A stretch of 64,000 bases of DNA from Ga0077555 sp050187415. Its GTDB lineage: Bacteria > Pseudomonadota > Alphaproteobacteria > Rhizobiales > Hyphomicrobiaceae. A program made the position numbers and the translations under genes. Positions within the stretch are counted from its first letter, which is position 1. The number at the start of each line of letters is the position of its first letter. Below, piece after piece: positions 25,721 to 35,063 of this stretch. Where the stretch lies: contig JBFWXN010000003.1 of NCBI GenBank assembly GCA_050187415.1, forward strand, positions 62,001 through 126,000. Reading direction: 5' to 3'. Below the pieces are notes generated by a model. That model saw only the letters and a program-made list of their open reading frames with translations, was not told the origin of the DNA and made no database searches.

Positions 25721-25747
25721 GGGCGGTCCAGCGGGCCGCCCTTTTTT
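25721..25747 (+). terminator. Rho-independent terminator of mdh
   Basis: Stem GGGCGGTCC, loop AGC, stem GGGCCGCCC (one G-U pair), then six T. It starts 28 bases after the mdh stop and separates mdh from sucC. Confidence 0.88.
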
Positions 25748-25959
25748 GATCGGGCCGCCGCACCGACCGTCTGGCGGCTTGATCGAGCCCCTCTAGCGGC
25801 CGGGCAACAGCCGATGCCCACCAATTCATACGAGCCAAATCGCACGCGCATGCCACAATGAGGGGCGTACTTGTACTGCGGATCGCTTGATCTGGCGCAA
25901 CAGATGGCCCACAAGCGATTCCACGCGGCCCTCGATCACATCAACGCACGGCGGTGAAC

Positions 25960-27159
25960 ATGAATATCCACGAGTACCAGGCCAAAGACCTCTACCGTCA
26001 GTACGGCATCGCGACGGGCGAGGGGTTCCCTGCATTCTCGGTGGAAGAGGCAGTCGAGGCCGCCAGGAAGCTTCCCGGTCCGGTCTGGGTGGTGAAGGCG
26101 CAGATCCATGCGGGCGGACGTGGCAAAGGCAAATTCAACGAGGCCGCCGCGGGCAAGGGTGGCGGCGTGCGCCTCGCGAAGTCCGTGGACGAGGTCAAGG
26201 CATATGCCGGCGAGATGCTGGGCAATACCCTGGTGACTGTGCAAACCGGCGCAGCCGGCAAGCAGGTCAACCGTCTCTACGTCGAGAACGGTTCGGCCAT
26301 CGCCCGCGAGCTTTACCTGTCCATGCTCGTCGATCGCTCGACCAGTCGCGTCGCGTTCATCGCCTCGACCGAGGGCGGCATGAACATCGAGGAGGTCGCG
26401 CACGAGACGCCCGAGAAAATCCTGACGTTCTCCATTGACCCTGCAACGGGTTATTCGGGCTTTCATGGCCGCAAGCTGGCGTTGGCCCTCGGCCTCGAGG
26501 GCGACCTCGCCAATCAGATGGTGAAGATGGGCGCCAACCTCTATCGGCTGTTCGTCGAGAAGGACATGAGCCTGCTCGAGATCAATCCGCTCGTGGTCAC
26601 CAAGGATGACAAGCTGGTGGCGCTCGACGGCAAGATGAACTTCGATCCGAATGCGCTCTTCCGGCACAAGGAGATCGTCGAGCTGCGCGATCTGACCGAG
26701 GAGGATCCCGCCGAGATCGAAGCCTCGAAGCACGACCTGGCCTACGTCAAGCTCGACGGCACGATCGGCTGCCTCGTCAATGGCGCCGGCCTCGCCATGG
26801 CCACCATGGACATCATCAAGCTTTACGGCCTCGAGCCCGCCAACTTCCTCGACGTCGGCGGATCGGCCAGCAAGGAGAAGGTCCGCGAGGCCTTCACGAT
26901 CATCCTCAACGACCCGAACGTCAACGGCATCCTGGTCAATATCTTCGGCGGCATCATGCGCTGCGATATCATCGCTGAAGGCGTGGTGGCAGCGGCCAAG
27001 GAGCTGGGCGTGAAGGTGCCGCTGGTGGTTCGGCTGGAGGGCACCAACGTCGAGCTCGGCAAGAAGATCATGGCCAGCTCGGGTCTCAAGATCGTTGCCG
27101 CCGACGACCTCGAGGACGCCGCCAAGAAGATCACCGCCGAAGTGAAGAAGGCAGCTTGA
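25960..27159 (+). CDS. sucC: Succinyl-CoA synthetase (ADP-forming), beta subunit
   Basis: Nucleotide-binding ATP-grasp subunit of the TCA enzyme that makes ATP from succinyl-CoA. 399 residues; MNIHEYQAKDLYRQYGI at the start, KAQIHAGGRGKGKF (ATP-grasp), LLEINPLVV and GTNVELGKKI. The ATG at 25960 is chosen over the GTG two codons upstream because MNIHEYQAK is the conserved N-terminus. The sucD start follows two bases after its stop. Confidence 0.97.
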   Translation: MNIHEYQAKDLYRQYGIATGEGFPAFSVEEAVEAARKLPGPVWVVKAQIHAGGRGKGKFNEAAAGKGGGVRLAKSVDEVKAYAGEMLGNTLVTVQTGAAGKQVNRLYVENGSAIARELYLSMLVDRSTSRVAFIASTEGGMNIEEVAHETPEKILTFSIDPATGYSGFHGRKLALALGLEGDLANQMVKMGANLYRLFVEKDMSLLEINPLVVTKDDKLVALDGKMNFDPNALFRHKEIVELRDLTEEDPAEIEASKHDLAYVKLDGTIGCLVNGAGLAMATMDIIKLYGLEPANFLDVGGSASKEKVREAFTIILNDPNVNGILVNIFGGIMRCDIIAEGVVAAAKELGVKVPLVVRLEGTNVELGKKIMASSGLKIVAADDLEDAAKKITAEVKKAA

Positions 27160-27161
27160 CC

Positions 27162-28061
27162 ATGGCCATTCTCGTCGACCAGAACACCAAGGTGATCTGC
27201 CAGGGCATCACCGGTTCGCAAGGCAGCTACCATACCCAGGCCGCCATGGCATATGGCACCAAGGTCGTTGGTGGCGTCACGCCCGGCAAGGGTGGCACCA
27301 GGCATCCCGACCCGAAACTCGCCGCTGTGCCGATCTTCAACAGCGTCGCCGAGGCAAAGGCCGCGACGGGCTGCAACGCCACCTCGATCTACGTGCCGCC
27401 GCCTTTTGCGGCTGACGCCATCCTCGAGGCCATCGACGCCGAAATCCCGCTCATCGCGTGCATCACCGAGGGCATTCCCGTGATGGACATGGTCCGCGTA
27501 AAGCGCGCCCTCTCGGGCTCCGCCTCGCGCTTGATCGGGCCGAACTGCCCGGGCGTCCTGACGACCGGGGCCTGCAAGATCGGCATCATGCCCGGCAACA
27601 TCTTCAAGCCGGGCCGCATCGGCATCCTGTCGCGCTCCGGCACTCTGACCTATGAAGCGGTGAAGCAGACGTCCGACGTTGGCCTCGGCCAGTCGACCGC
27701 TGTCGGCATCGGTGGCGATCCGGTCAAGGGCACCGAGTTCATCGACATGCTCGATATGTTCCTGGCCGACCCCGAGACCGACGCCATTGTCATGATCGGC
27801 GAAATCGGCGGTACGGCCGAGGAGGATGCCTGCGAGTTCATCAAGCGCGAGCGCGCGCGGGGCCGTGCAAAGCCGATGGTTGGCTTCATCGCCGGCGCCG
27901 CCGCGCCCCCGGGGCGCCGCATGGGGCACGCGGGCGCGATCATCTCCGGCGGCAAGGGCAAGGCCGAAGACAAGTTCGAGGCCATGAAGTCAGCCGGCGT
28001 CCATATCTCCTACTCGCCTGCAGGTCTCGGCAAGACCATGCTCGAGGCGCTGAAAGGTTGA
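27162..28061 (+). CDS. sucD: Succinyl-CoA synthetase, alpha subunit
   Basis: Carries the CoA-binding fold and the phosphohistidine. 299 residues. ILVDQNTKVICQGITGSQGS at the N-terminus, GVTPGKGGT, IGPNCPGVLT and the phosphorylated His in GRRMGHAGAIISGGKG. Translationally coupled to sucC. In most relatives sucA and sucB follow; here the next gene is a hydroxy-acid dehydrogenase 260 bases away, so the 2-oxoglutarate dehydrogenase genes lie elsewhere. Confidence 0.97.
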   Translation: MAILVDQNTKVICQGITGSQGSYHTQAAMAYGTKVVGGVTPGKGGTRHPDPKLAAVPIFNSVAEAKAATGCNATSIYVPPPFAADAILEAIDAEIPLIACITEGIPVMDMVRVKRALSGSASRLIGPNCPGVLTTGACKIGIMPGNIFKPGRIGILSRSGTLTYEAVKQTSDVGLGQSTAVGIGGDPVKGTEFIDMLDMFLADPETDAIVMIGEIGGTAEEDACEFIKRERARGRAKPMVGFIAGAAAPPGRRMGHAGAIISGGKGKAEDKFEAMKSAGVHISYSPAGLGKTMLEALKG

Positions 28062-28321
28062 TGAGGGATCGATCCCGGCGCTGTCCGGGTTGACCTCATG
28101 CCGTCGCCGTCCTCGAGGTCGGCGACTTGGCCGCGCGTAAGCAGCAGTTCTCAGGCCGTGCCGCGCAAAGCGGCGCTGCAATCGCCGTCCAAGCTCAACC
28201 TCGAGCGGTGCACGAGAGCAGGAGCCCGTTTCCCCATGGTTCACGACGCCCTTGCCTTCCCCTCCCCCCGGGGCTATCGAGCGCGCCGACATAACTGACG
28301 CTCAAGCCCCGAGGAAGTCCG

Positions 28322-29410
28322 ATGGAGAAGCCTGATTTCGAGGTCCTGCACGAGTTGGTCGCCCCCGCCAAGGCGGCGCTGACCAAGGAGACGTGGGACT
28401 ACCTGATGGGCGCCGGCGACACCGAGACGACGTTCGATCGTAATCGCCTCGGGATCGACAGCCTCGCATTCCGTCCCCGCGTCTTGCGCAACGTCAGCAA
28501 CGTTTCGACGCGCACCAGTTTCCTGGGCAACGACCTGCGCCTTCCGGTCATCCTGGCGCCGATCGGGTCGCTGCAGGACCTGCACAAGGACGGTGTGCTC
28601 GGCCCCAGCCGCGCCGCGCAAGCATTCGGCGTGATGCATATGTTGAGCTCGGTCGCCAAACCCGGCCTCGAAGAGGTTGCCAAGGCCGTTCCCGACTATC
28701 CGAAATTGTTCCAGCTCTACGTGCGCGGGGATGCCGACTGGGTCGATGCGCGCATCGCAACGGCCGTCGAGTGCGGATACGCCGGAGTCGCACTGACCGT
28801 CGATCTCGACTACTACGGCCGCCGCGAGCGCGATCTCGCCAAACGCTACAAGCCGACGGCACGACGTGCATCCGGCGGGACGGGCCACGGCGACCCCTTC
28901 CAGGCGGCCTTCTCGTGGGATGACATCAAGCGTATCCGCAAGACCTGCAAGCTGCCGCTCATCCTCAAGGGGATCGCCACCGCCGAGGATGCCCGTATCG
29001 CCGTCGATCACGGCATCGAGGTCGTCTATGTCTCAAACCACGGTGGTCGCCAGCTCGACCATGGCCTCGGCGGGATCGAGGTGCTGCCAGAGGTCGTCGA
29101 TGCGCTGAAGGGCAGCGCCAAGGTCGTCGTCGACGGGGGCTTCTATCGCGGCACGGACATCGTCAAGGCCATGATCCTGGGCGCCGACGCAGTTGGCATC
29201 GGTCGTTTGCAGGGACTCGCGCTGGCGGCCGGCGGTGAGGCGGGCGTCGTGCGCATGCTCGAGCTACTCGAAACAGAAATCATCTCGACGCTCGGGCTGC
29301 TCGGGGTCACTTCGTTCGCCGAGCTCGACAGAACCTACATCACCAAGGCGACACCGATCCTGCGCCAGGGACCGTTCCCGGCCTTCCCGCTCATCAAGGA
29401 AGGCTATTGA
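28322..29410 (+). CDS. FMN-dependent alpha-hydroxy-acid dehydrogenase/oxidase
   Basis: 362-residue TIM-barrel flavoenzyme of the glycolate oxidase/lactate dehydrogenase family, oxidising a 2-hydroxy acid. FMN-binding LPVILAPIG, LFQLYVRGD and LTVDLDYYGRRERD; LPLILKGI (Lys contacting FMN); the catalytic base and substrate Arg in SNHGGRQLDHGLGG; VVDGGFYRGTDIVKA. No membrane anchor. The substrate cannot be predicted from neighbours. Confidence 0.92.
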   Translation: MEKPDFEVLHELVAPAKAALTKETWDYLMGAGDTETTFDRNRLGIDSLAFRPRVLRNVSNVSTRTSFLGNDLRLPVILAPIGSLQDLHKDGVLGPSRAAQAFGVMHMLSSVAKPGLEEVAKAVPDYPKLFQLYVRGDADWVDARIATAVECGYAGVALTVDLDYYGRRERDLAKRYKPTARRASGGTGHGDPFQAAFSWDDIKRIRKTCKLPLILKGIATAEDARIAVDHGIEVVYVSNHGGRQLDHGLGGIEVLPEVVDALKGSAKVVVDGGFYRGTDIVKAMILGADAVGIGRLQGLALAAGGEAGVVRMLELLETEIISTLGLLGVTSFAELDRTYITKATPILRQGPFPAFPLIKEGY

Positions 29411-29424
29411 CGCTCACGCGAACC

Positions 29425-29473
29425 GGCGGGCGCCCGCCACCCCTGTCGGCCTGGCGACGGGCGCCCGCCCGTC
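29425..29473. terminator. Paired GC-rich palindromes between convergent genes
   Basis: Two self-complementary elements, GGCGGGCGCCCGCC at 29425-29438 and GACGGGCG-CC-CGCCCGTC at 29456-29473. They share the core GGGCGCCCGCC. They lie just after the hydroxy-acid dehydrogenase gene and before the convergent hypothetical gene. No T-run follows, so a bidirectional barrier or terminator is possible but unproven. Confidence 0.4.
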
Positions 29474-29560
29474 CGTCGGTTGCGTTCGACATCGGGCAGC
29501 GCGCAAGGCGAGGATAACGGGTGGGGGGCGATTGCTCGGGGCTATCGCCAGCGATCCGTG

Positions 29561-29941
29561 TCAGGCGGTTCGCCCGAAGCGGTTCGGCTCGTAAATTCCT
29601 TCACCAGCGATGATTCGTTCGAAGACCATGTCCGCCGTCCAGGTCGTAAACAGCGTGGCGCGTTCCGGCGCGGGGCCCGGTCCTTCATCGGAGTTGCCGT
29701 GCGTAATGGCGAACTCGTGCCCCGACGTGCCGATGAGTTCGAGGCGATAGCAGCGCGAGCGATCGCCGATATGGTCGGGCCGCCAGATCAGCCAGCCGAG
29801 ATCGTGCGACAGCATCTCCTCTGCCGGGAGATGCTCGGCTCGCGGGCTCACGACGAGGCGAAAACCCCAGCCGGGCGGCAGATGCGAACGCAGCATGTCG
29901 CTCACAATCTCTTTGGCTTCATCGGTCGCGGCATGCGGCAT
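29561..29941 (-). CDS. Hypothetical protein
   Basis: 126 residues that I do not recognise. It has no signal peptide or membrane segment. It contains MLSHDLGWLIWRPDH and a C-terminal part with several aromatics (TLFTTWTADMVFERI). The frame is clean and the gene lies in the orientation of the following propeller gene, 91 bases away. AAGG lies about 9 bases before the ATG. Coding is likely but not certain. Confidence 0.55.
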   Translation of the reverse strand: MPHAATDEAKEIVSDMLRSHLPPGWGFRLVVSPRAEHLPAEEMLSHDLGWLIWRPDHIGDRSRCYRLELIGTSGHEFAITHGNSDEGPGPAPERATLFTTWTADMVFERIIAGEGIYEPNRFGRTA

Positions 29942-30032
29942 GCGAACAAGCCTTCGATTTGGCGTGGCCCCGCGGTGTCGGCGCAGATGGTGCCATCACC
30001 CTTCAGAGGCGCCATCTGCGGCAACACGGTAC

Positions 30033-31010
30033 TCAGTCAGATTGCACCCGCTCCAGCTTCTGCAGCGAACGCAACGGACGCGGCATGGTCTTGCCAGGGA
30101 AGCTCGTCGGCCAATTCGTATAGGCGACTTCGCCAACGTAGATGTCGCCACGCGAATCGAGAGCAAGCCCATGCGGTGACATGAATTGGCCAACCGCCAC
30201 ACCGGCGCCTTCGGTGCCGCCAAGCCGCGATATCAGCTTGCCCTGATTATCGACCACGGAAAGGCGCGGTCCCAGGTTTCGATAGGCGAGATTGACCGGC
30301 ATGCCCGGTCCCAGCTCACCCACGAAGAACGTGGGCTTGGTGGTGCCCTTCCCGCACGAGCAGTAAAGCGCGCTCGGCCGGTGCAGGTTGCGCCATTCCG
30401 TCTCGTAGCGCCCGTTGCCGTCGAAGACCTGTACGCGATGGTTTTCGCGGTCGGCGACATAGACCCACCCGTCGTCGTCGGTGACGATGTTGTGCACCAG
30501 GTTGAACTCGCCTGGCCCGGTGCCCGTGTGGCCCCATGTTTGAAGCAGCTTGCCGTCGGGCGAGAATTTGTGAACGCACGAATTCCCGTAGCCATCGGAT
30601 ACATAGATTTCGCCCTTCGGCGAGAGCGCCGTGTGCGTGCAGCGATGAAACGGTTCGTTCGACATGAAGGGCGCGGGCCTGCCCGGCACACCCATCGTCA
30701 ACAGAACCTGGCCCTCGGCCGTGCATTTCCGCACGGAATGGTCGCCGTCGTCGGTGCAGTAGAGAATGTCGTCCTTGTCGATATGCAGGCCGTGCGGACG
30801 CTTGAACACTCCCTCGCCCCAGCTTCTGAGGAAGTTCCCCTCGCGGTCGAAGACGATCATCGGGTGCTCGCCGCGATTGAAGACGTAGACTTGGTCCTTG
30901 GAATCGACGCCGACCGCCGCGCAGTCCATGAACTCCCAACCGTCGGGCAATTTCGCCCAATTCTCGACGATACGGTAGCGATGCTCGCCCGTCCCCAGGA
31001 TGACCGACAT
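30033..31010 (-). CDS. NHL-repeat six-bladed beta-propeller protein
   Basis: 325 residues made of successive blades of about 45-55 residues: KDQVYVFNRGEHPMIVFD, KPHGLHID-like turns, DGYGNSCVHKFSPDGKLL, then DDGWVYVADRENHRVQVFDG. This is the fold of peptidyl-hydroxyglycine alpha-amidating lyase and other NHL proteins. The enzymatic role is not determined and there is no signal peptide. The start at 31010 has GGAGGAAT seven bases before it; an upstream start would run into the divergent MFS gene region. Confidence 0.85.
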   Translation of the reverse strand: MSVILGTGEHRYRIVENWAKLPDGWEFMDCAAVGVDSKDQVYVFNRGEHPMIVFDREGNFLRSWGEGVFKRPHGLHIDKDDILYCTDDGDHSVRKCTAEGQVLLTMGVPGRPAPFMSNEPFHRCTHTALSPKGEIYVSDGYGNSCVHKFSPDGKLLQTWGHTGTGPGEFNLVHNIVTDDDGWVYVADRENHRVQVFDGNGRYETEWRNLHRPSALYCSCGKGTTKPTFFVGELGPGMPVNLAYRNLGPRLSVVDNQGKLISRLGGTEGAGVAVGQFMSPHGLALDSRGDIYVGEVAYTNWPTSFPGKTMPRPLRSLQKLERVQSD

Positions 31011-31284
31011 TGCGTATTCCTCCGATGACTTGGCTCGGGCGCGTGGGGCTCGCTGCAATACGCTGGCCCAGCCGCCTCTCAATACAATGATGCGCCTTCC
31101 CGCCGCCGCCGCCAAGTGGCAGGTCGGGCCGGCGATGCCGGTTGTAGTCTTGATGCCTGCGCACGACGGCCGAAGAGCATCGGCGACCCTCGCGCGGACG
31201 GCTATCTGCCCGGCCGCTAGGCAAATGCCGCCTATCGGTGCAACCATATTTGGCTCACCGTCGTCGGACCCCCCAGATGCCTCT

Positions 31285-32910
31285 ATGACGAGCCTCGCCG
31301 AGAACCCTGAACTCACTCCCTTTCGCCGGGGAGCGATCCTGGTTTCGAATATGTTCACGGTGACGCTCTATTTCACCACGATCCTGGTCGTGTCGACCGT
31401 GCTGCCGCAGATCCAGGGCGCCATGTCGGCGACTCCCGACGAGGTCTCCTGGATCGTCACCTTCAACATCCTCGCGATCGCCATCGCGACGCCCATGACC
31501 GGCTGGCTCGTCGCGCGCTTCGGGCGCCGCAACACCATGTGCACCTGCGTGGCCGGTTTCGTGTTCTCTACGCTGATGTGCGGCCTTTCTCCGTCGCTCG
31601 AGACGCTGATCTTCTGGCGCATCGCACAAGGTGCCATCGGCGCGCCGACGGTACCGCTGGCCCAATCCATCCTGCTCGACATCTTCCCCAAGGAGCGACA
31701 CCGCTTCGTCATGGGCATCAATGGCATGGGCACCATTCTCGGCCCCATCATCGGCCCCGCCCTTGCGGGGCAGATCGCCGAGGATCTCGGCTGGCGCTGG
31801 GCGTTCTTCATGCTGGTGCCGGTCAGCCTGATTTCGTTTGCGGGTCTTTTCCTTCTGCTTCCGAGGGACCGGCAGACCACCGGCGCGCGGCTCGACTGGA
31901 TCGGATTTCTATCGCTCTCGACCGCGATCGGCTGTCTGCAGTTCGTGCTCTCGAGGGGCCCTCGGCTCGACTGGCTTCAGTCGCAGGAACTGGTCGTTGC
32001 GTCATGGGCCGGCGTGATCGCGTTCTGGGTTTTCCTGGGGCACAGCCTGACGGCAAAGCAGAAGCCGTTTCTGGATCTGCGCCTGCTCAGGAACCGCAAT
32101 CTCGTCCTGGGCTTCATCGTGGTGTCGGTGTTCGGCATGCTCGCCTTCACGCCGATGGTCGTGCTGCCGACGCTGTTGCGGCAGCACGTCGGCTATCCCG
32201 ATGCGTTGGTCGGCTGGGTGATCGGGAGCCGTGGCGTCGGCGGCCTGATCGGATTCTTCGTCGCCATGTGGATCGATCGTCTCGATCCGCGCCTCTCGAT
32301 GGCAACCGGCTTTTTGCTGCTGGCTCTGTGCGGCCTCTGGCTCACCGGCATCAATCTGGATGTCACGCCGTGGGAGTTGGCGCTCAACGGCATGGTTCAG
32401 GGCATGTGCATTGGCATCGTGTTCGTGCCGTTGTCCATCATCACGTTCTCGGATCTCGATCCGCGATTGCGTCCAGAGGCGCTCGGCATTTTCCACTTGC
32501 TGCGCAACATCGCCTCGAGCTTGTTCATCTCGGTGACGATCGCAGAGATCGTGGCCTCGACCGGCACCAACTACGCCAGGCTCGTGGAGGCGATAAATCC
32601 GTTCAACCCGGCGCTGGGCTTGCCGTGGGTTATGGGCGCGTGGGACGCTGAGACGACACCGGGTCTCGCCCGCCTCGGTCGCGAAATCACCCGGCAGGCA
32701 TCGCTGATTGCCTACATCAACGCCTTCGGGCTGTTCACGATCGTGGCGTCCTGTGCCATTCCCTTCGCGTTGCTCTTCAAGCGAGCCGTGCCGCAACCGG
32801 CAGCGGCCATCGAGCCGGAATCCGACGCCGCGGCTAGAACTCCTCGGTCACCGCCAGCAGTACGATCCCGCCGACGATCAGGGCACAGCCACCGAGCTGC
32901 AGCAGAGTAA
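31285..32910 (+). CDS. DHA2-family MFS multidrug exporter
   Basis: 541 residues with about 14 membrane helices, EmrB/QacA class. The N-terminus PFRRGAILVSNMFTVTLYFT is followed by TPDEVSWIVTFNILAIAIAT (helix 2) and GWLVARFGRR (the loop 2-3 motif). Motif C is seen as GINGMGTILGPIIGPALAGQ. The start at 31285 gives the usual short cytoplasmic leader; earlier in-frame codons encode unrelated sequence. No HlyD adaptor is adjacent. The 3' end overlaps the convergent transporter gene by 77 bases and encodes an Arg/Pro-rich tail. Confidence 0.9.
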   Translation: MTSLAENPELTPFRRGAILVSNMFTVTLYFTTILVVSTVLPQIQGAMSATPDEVSWIVTFNILAIAIATPMTGWLVARFGRRNTMCTCVAGFVFSTLMCGLSPSLETLIFWRIAQGAIGAPTVPLAQSILLDIFPKERHRFVMGINGMGTILGPIIGPALAGQIAEDLGWRWAFFMLVPVSLISFAGLFLLLPRDRQTTGARLDWIGFLSLSTAIGCLQFVLSRGPRLDWLQSQELVVASWAGVIAFWVFLGHSLTAKQKPFLDLRLLRNRNLVLGFIVVSVFGMLAFTPMVVLPTLLRQHVGYPDALVGWVIGSRGVGGLIGFFVAMWIDRLDPRLSMATGFLLLALCGLWLTGINLDVTPWELALNGMVQGMCIGIVFVPLSIITFSDLDPRLRPEALGIFHLLRNIASSLFISVTIAEIVASTGTNYARLVEAINPFNPALGLPWVMGAWDAETTPGLARLGREITRQASLIAYINAFGLFTIVASCAIPFALLFKRAVPQPAAAIEPESDAAARTPRSPPAVRSRRRSGHSHRAAAE

Positions 32911-33202
32911 AGCGTTCGCCGAAGGCGAGCATCGAAATCAGAAACGTCGTCACCACATACCCGTGAAGTGCCAGGTATGACGGTCCCACCGGCGCGTGCC
33001 GTAACAGCCAGGAGTAGATCACGAACGCGACCACGTAGAGGCAGAGCACGACCAGCAGCAATGGCTCGTGCGCGAGCCGCACAAGCCATTGCGTGCCGAA
33101 ATCGAACTCCCCGATCCGGTCGCCGGTGTGCTTGGCCAGAATCTGCTGCGCCGTATCGACGGCCATCAGCGCGAGAAAGCCGAGGATGACCAGTCGCTTC
33201 AT
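32834..33202 (-). CDS. Small four-helix EamA/SMR-type transporter, partner B
   Basis: 122 residues with four membrane helices (MKRLVILGFLALMAVDTAQQ, LLLVVLCLYVVAFVIYSWLL, YLALHGYVVTTFLISML, LGGCALIVGGIVLLAV). Size and pattern match half-size DMT/small multidrug resistance proteins. Its ATG overlaps the stop of the preceding homologous gene by four bases, so the two probably make a heterodimer. Substrate unknown. Confidence 0.85.
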   Translation of the reverse strand: MKRLVILGFLALMAVDTAQQILAKHTGDRIGEFDFGTQWLVRLAHEPLLLVVLCLYVVAFVIYSWLLRHAPVGPSYLALHGYVVTTFLISMLAFGERFTLLQLGGCALIVGGIVLLAVTEEF

Positions 33203-33564
33203 GCTCGATCCCATCCGACGAGCACGACTCCTGCCCCGATCAGCAGTGCCGCAATAGCGCGCGCGGAGGTAATCTTTTCGCCGAAGAAGATCCGCCCGCC
33301 GATCATCACGCCGGCGATGGTGATGCTGCCCATCATCACGCCCTCGCCGAGTCCGACCACCGAGTAGAAGCCGATCCAGACCACCATCATGCCGAGGAAG
33401 CAGGCGATGGCGACCCAGAAGACCGGGACGCGGAACATGCGCCGGATGAAGTGCATATCCCGTTTGTCGGCGTTGGCCCTCGCCGATGAGGCCTTGAGAA
33501 GCAGGTGCGATGCGGTGTCGAACACGAGCATGGCGCCGAGAAGCAGCCAGGCAATCGAAGGCAT
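33199..33564 (-). CDS. Small four-helix EamA/SMR-type transporter, partner A
   Basis: 121 residues with four membrane helices (PSIAWLLLGAMLVFDTASHL, VFWVAIACFLGMMVVWIGFY, EGVMMGSITIAGVMIGGRIF, AIAALLIGAGVVLVGW). Similar in length and plan to the gene that follows it. Paired SMR proteins insert in opposite orientations to form one pore, which fits the tight coupling. Fresh annotation should treat the two as one transporter. Confidence 0.85.
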   Translation of the reverse strand: MPSIAWLLLGAMLVFDTASHLLLKASSARANADKRDMHFIRRMFRVPVFWVAIACFLGMMVVWIGFYSVVGLGEGVMMGSITIAGVMIGGRIFFGEKITSARAIAALLIGAGVVLVGWDRA

Positions 33565-33818
33565 GGAGCGGGTGTTCCTCGGTCGTCCCTGATGGCCGGC
33601 GGGCCCAAGCCCGCGTTATTTCACGACCGGAATCTACCATCGATCACGTCGGACCGGGCCGATTTCGATCCCACTGGTTTCCAAGACGAGACGAGATTGC
33701 GTGCCATATGCAATCCGATCACTTGCGTGACGCTTACGATGGCGGTTCCTCGCCGTTCGCCTGTCGGCGGGCACCGTGCTAGCATCGCCCCCTCTCCGGC
33801 AACATCGGTTGTTTACCT

Positions 33819-35063
33819 GTGGCACCTTCCAAAAAGCGCATACTGCTGATTATCGGCGGCGGCATCGCGGCCTATAAGTGCCTCGATCTGATCCGGCGTG
33901 CTCGTGAGCGCGGTATCGCGGTGCGCGCCGTGATGACCAAGGCGGCAACGCAATTCGTCACGCCGCTCTCGGTCGGCGCCTTGACCGGTGACCACGTGTT
34001 CCAGGATCTGTTCAGTCTCGACGACGAGCGCGAGATCGGCCATATCCGCCTGTCCCGCGAAGCCGACCTCGTCGTCGTGGCGCCGGCTACCGCGGACCTG
34101 ATGGCGAGAATGGCGGGCGGGCACGCCGACGACCTCGCGACTGCGGTGCTGATGGCCACCGACAAGCCCGTGCTGATCGCGCCGGCCATGAACCCGTTCA
34201 TGTGGCGTCATCCGGCGAACCAGCGCAATGCCGACACGCTCCGGGCCGACGGCGTTGCCTTCGTCGGACCCAACGTCGGCGAGATGGCGGAACGCAACGA
34301 GGCCGGCCCTGGCCGCATGGCGGAGCCCGCCGAGATTCTGGCCGCAATCGAAACTCGTCTTGGAGCTGGGGCAAGGACTGGGCCGCAAAAAGGTCCTCTC
34401 GCCGGTCGTCATGTCCTCGTCACCTCCGGCCCGACCCACGAGCCGATCGATCCCGTGCGCTATATCGCCAACCGGTCTTCGGGCAAGCAGGGCCACGCGA
34501 TCGCCGCCGCGGCAGCGGCCCTCGGGGCGCGCGTGACGCTCGTCTCCGGGCCGACCACGATGCCGGATCCGGTCGGCGTCGAGGTTGTCCGCATCGAATC
34601 GGCGCGCGACATGCTCGCGGCGGTCAAGGCCGCCCTTCCCGCCGAATGCGCCGTTTTTGCTGCTGCGGTTGCCGACTGGCGTGTCGTGGGGACCTCGAAC
34701 GAGAAGATCAAGAAGGACGGCAAGGGCGCGCCGCATTTGGAACTGGTCGAGAACCCTGACATCTTGCGCACGATCGCTCACGAGCCTCCAACTCGGCGCC
34801 CCGCCCTCGTCATCGGCTTCGCCGCCGAAACCGAGAACGTCATCGCCTATGCCAGGAAAAAGCGCAAAGCCAAGGGCTGCGACTGGATTGTCGCCAACGA
34901 CGTGAGCCCCGAGACCGGCATCATGGGCGGAGACCGCAACGCGGTGCATCTCGTCACCGCCGATGGTGTCGAGGATTGGCCGGAGATGGACAAGGCGTCC
35001 GTGGCGAGCGAACTGATGAACCGCGCGGCCCGGTACCTGCTCGCGACCACGGCGGCCATCTGA
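33819..35063 (+). CDS. coaBC: Bifunctional phosphopantothenoylcysteine decarboxylase / phosphopantothenate-cysteine ligase
   Basis: Two consecutive steps of coenzyme A synthesis in one 414-residue protein. The N-terminal flavin decarboxylase has GGGIAAYKCLDLIRRA, the His in GHIRLSREADLVVVAPATAD and PAMNPFMW. The C-terminal ligase has TSGPTHEPIDPVRYIANRSS and the KxKK motif (EKIKKDGKG). The start is a GTG at 33819; no in-frame ATG fits and its ribosome site is weak. Overlaps the dut start (TGATG). Confidence 0.96.
   Translation: MAPSKKRILLIIGGGIAAYKCLDLIRRARERGIAVRAVMTKAATQFVTPLSVGALTGDHVFQDLFSLDDEREIGHIRLSREADLVVVAPATADLMARMAGGHADDLATAVLMATDKPVLIAPAMNPFMWRHPANQRNADTLRADGVAFVGPNVGEMAERNEAGPGRMAEPAEILAAIETRLGAGARTGPQKGPLAGRHVLVTSGPTHEPIDPVRYIANRSSGKQGHAIAAAAAALGARVTLVSGPTTMPDPVGVEVVRIESARDMLAAVKAALPAECAVFAAAVADWRVVGTSNEKIKKDGKGAPHLELVENPDILRTIAHEPPTRRPALVIGFAAETENVIAYARKKRKAKGCDWIVANDVSPETGIMGGDRNAVHLVTADGVEDWPEMDKASVASELMNRAARYLLATTAAI

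Noticed and set aside
33599..33614. GCGGGC-CCAA-GCCCGC hairpin
   Set aside because: It lies between two divergent genes and has no T-run on either strand, so a terminator role is not supported.
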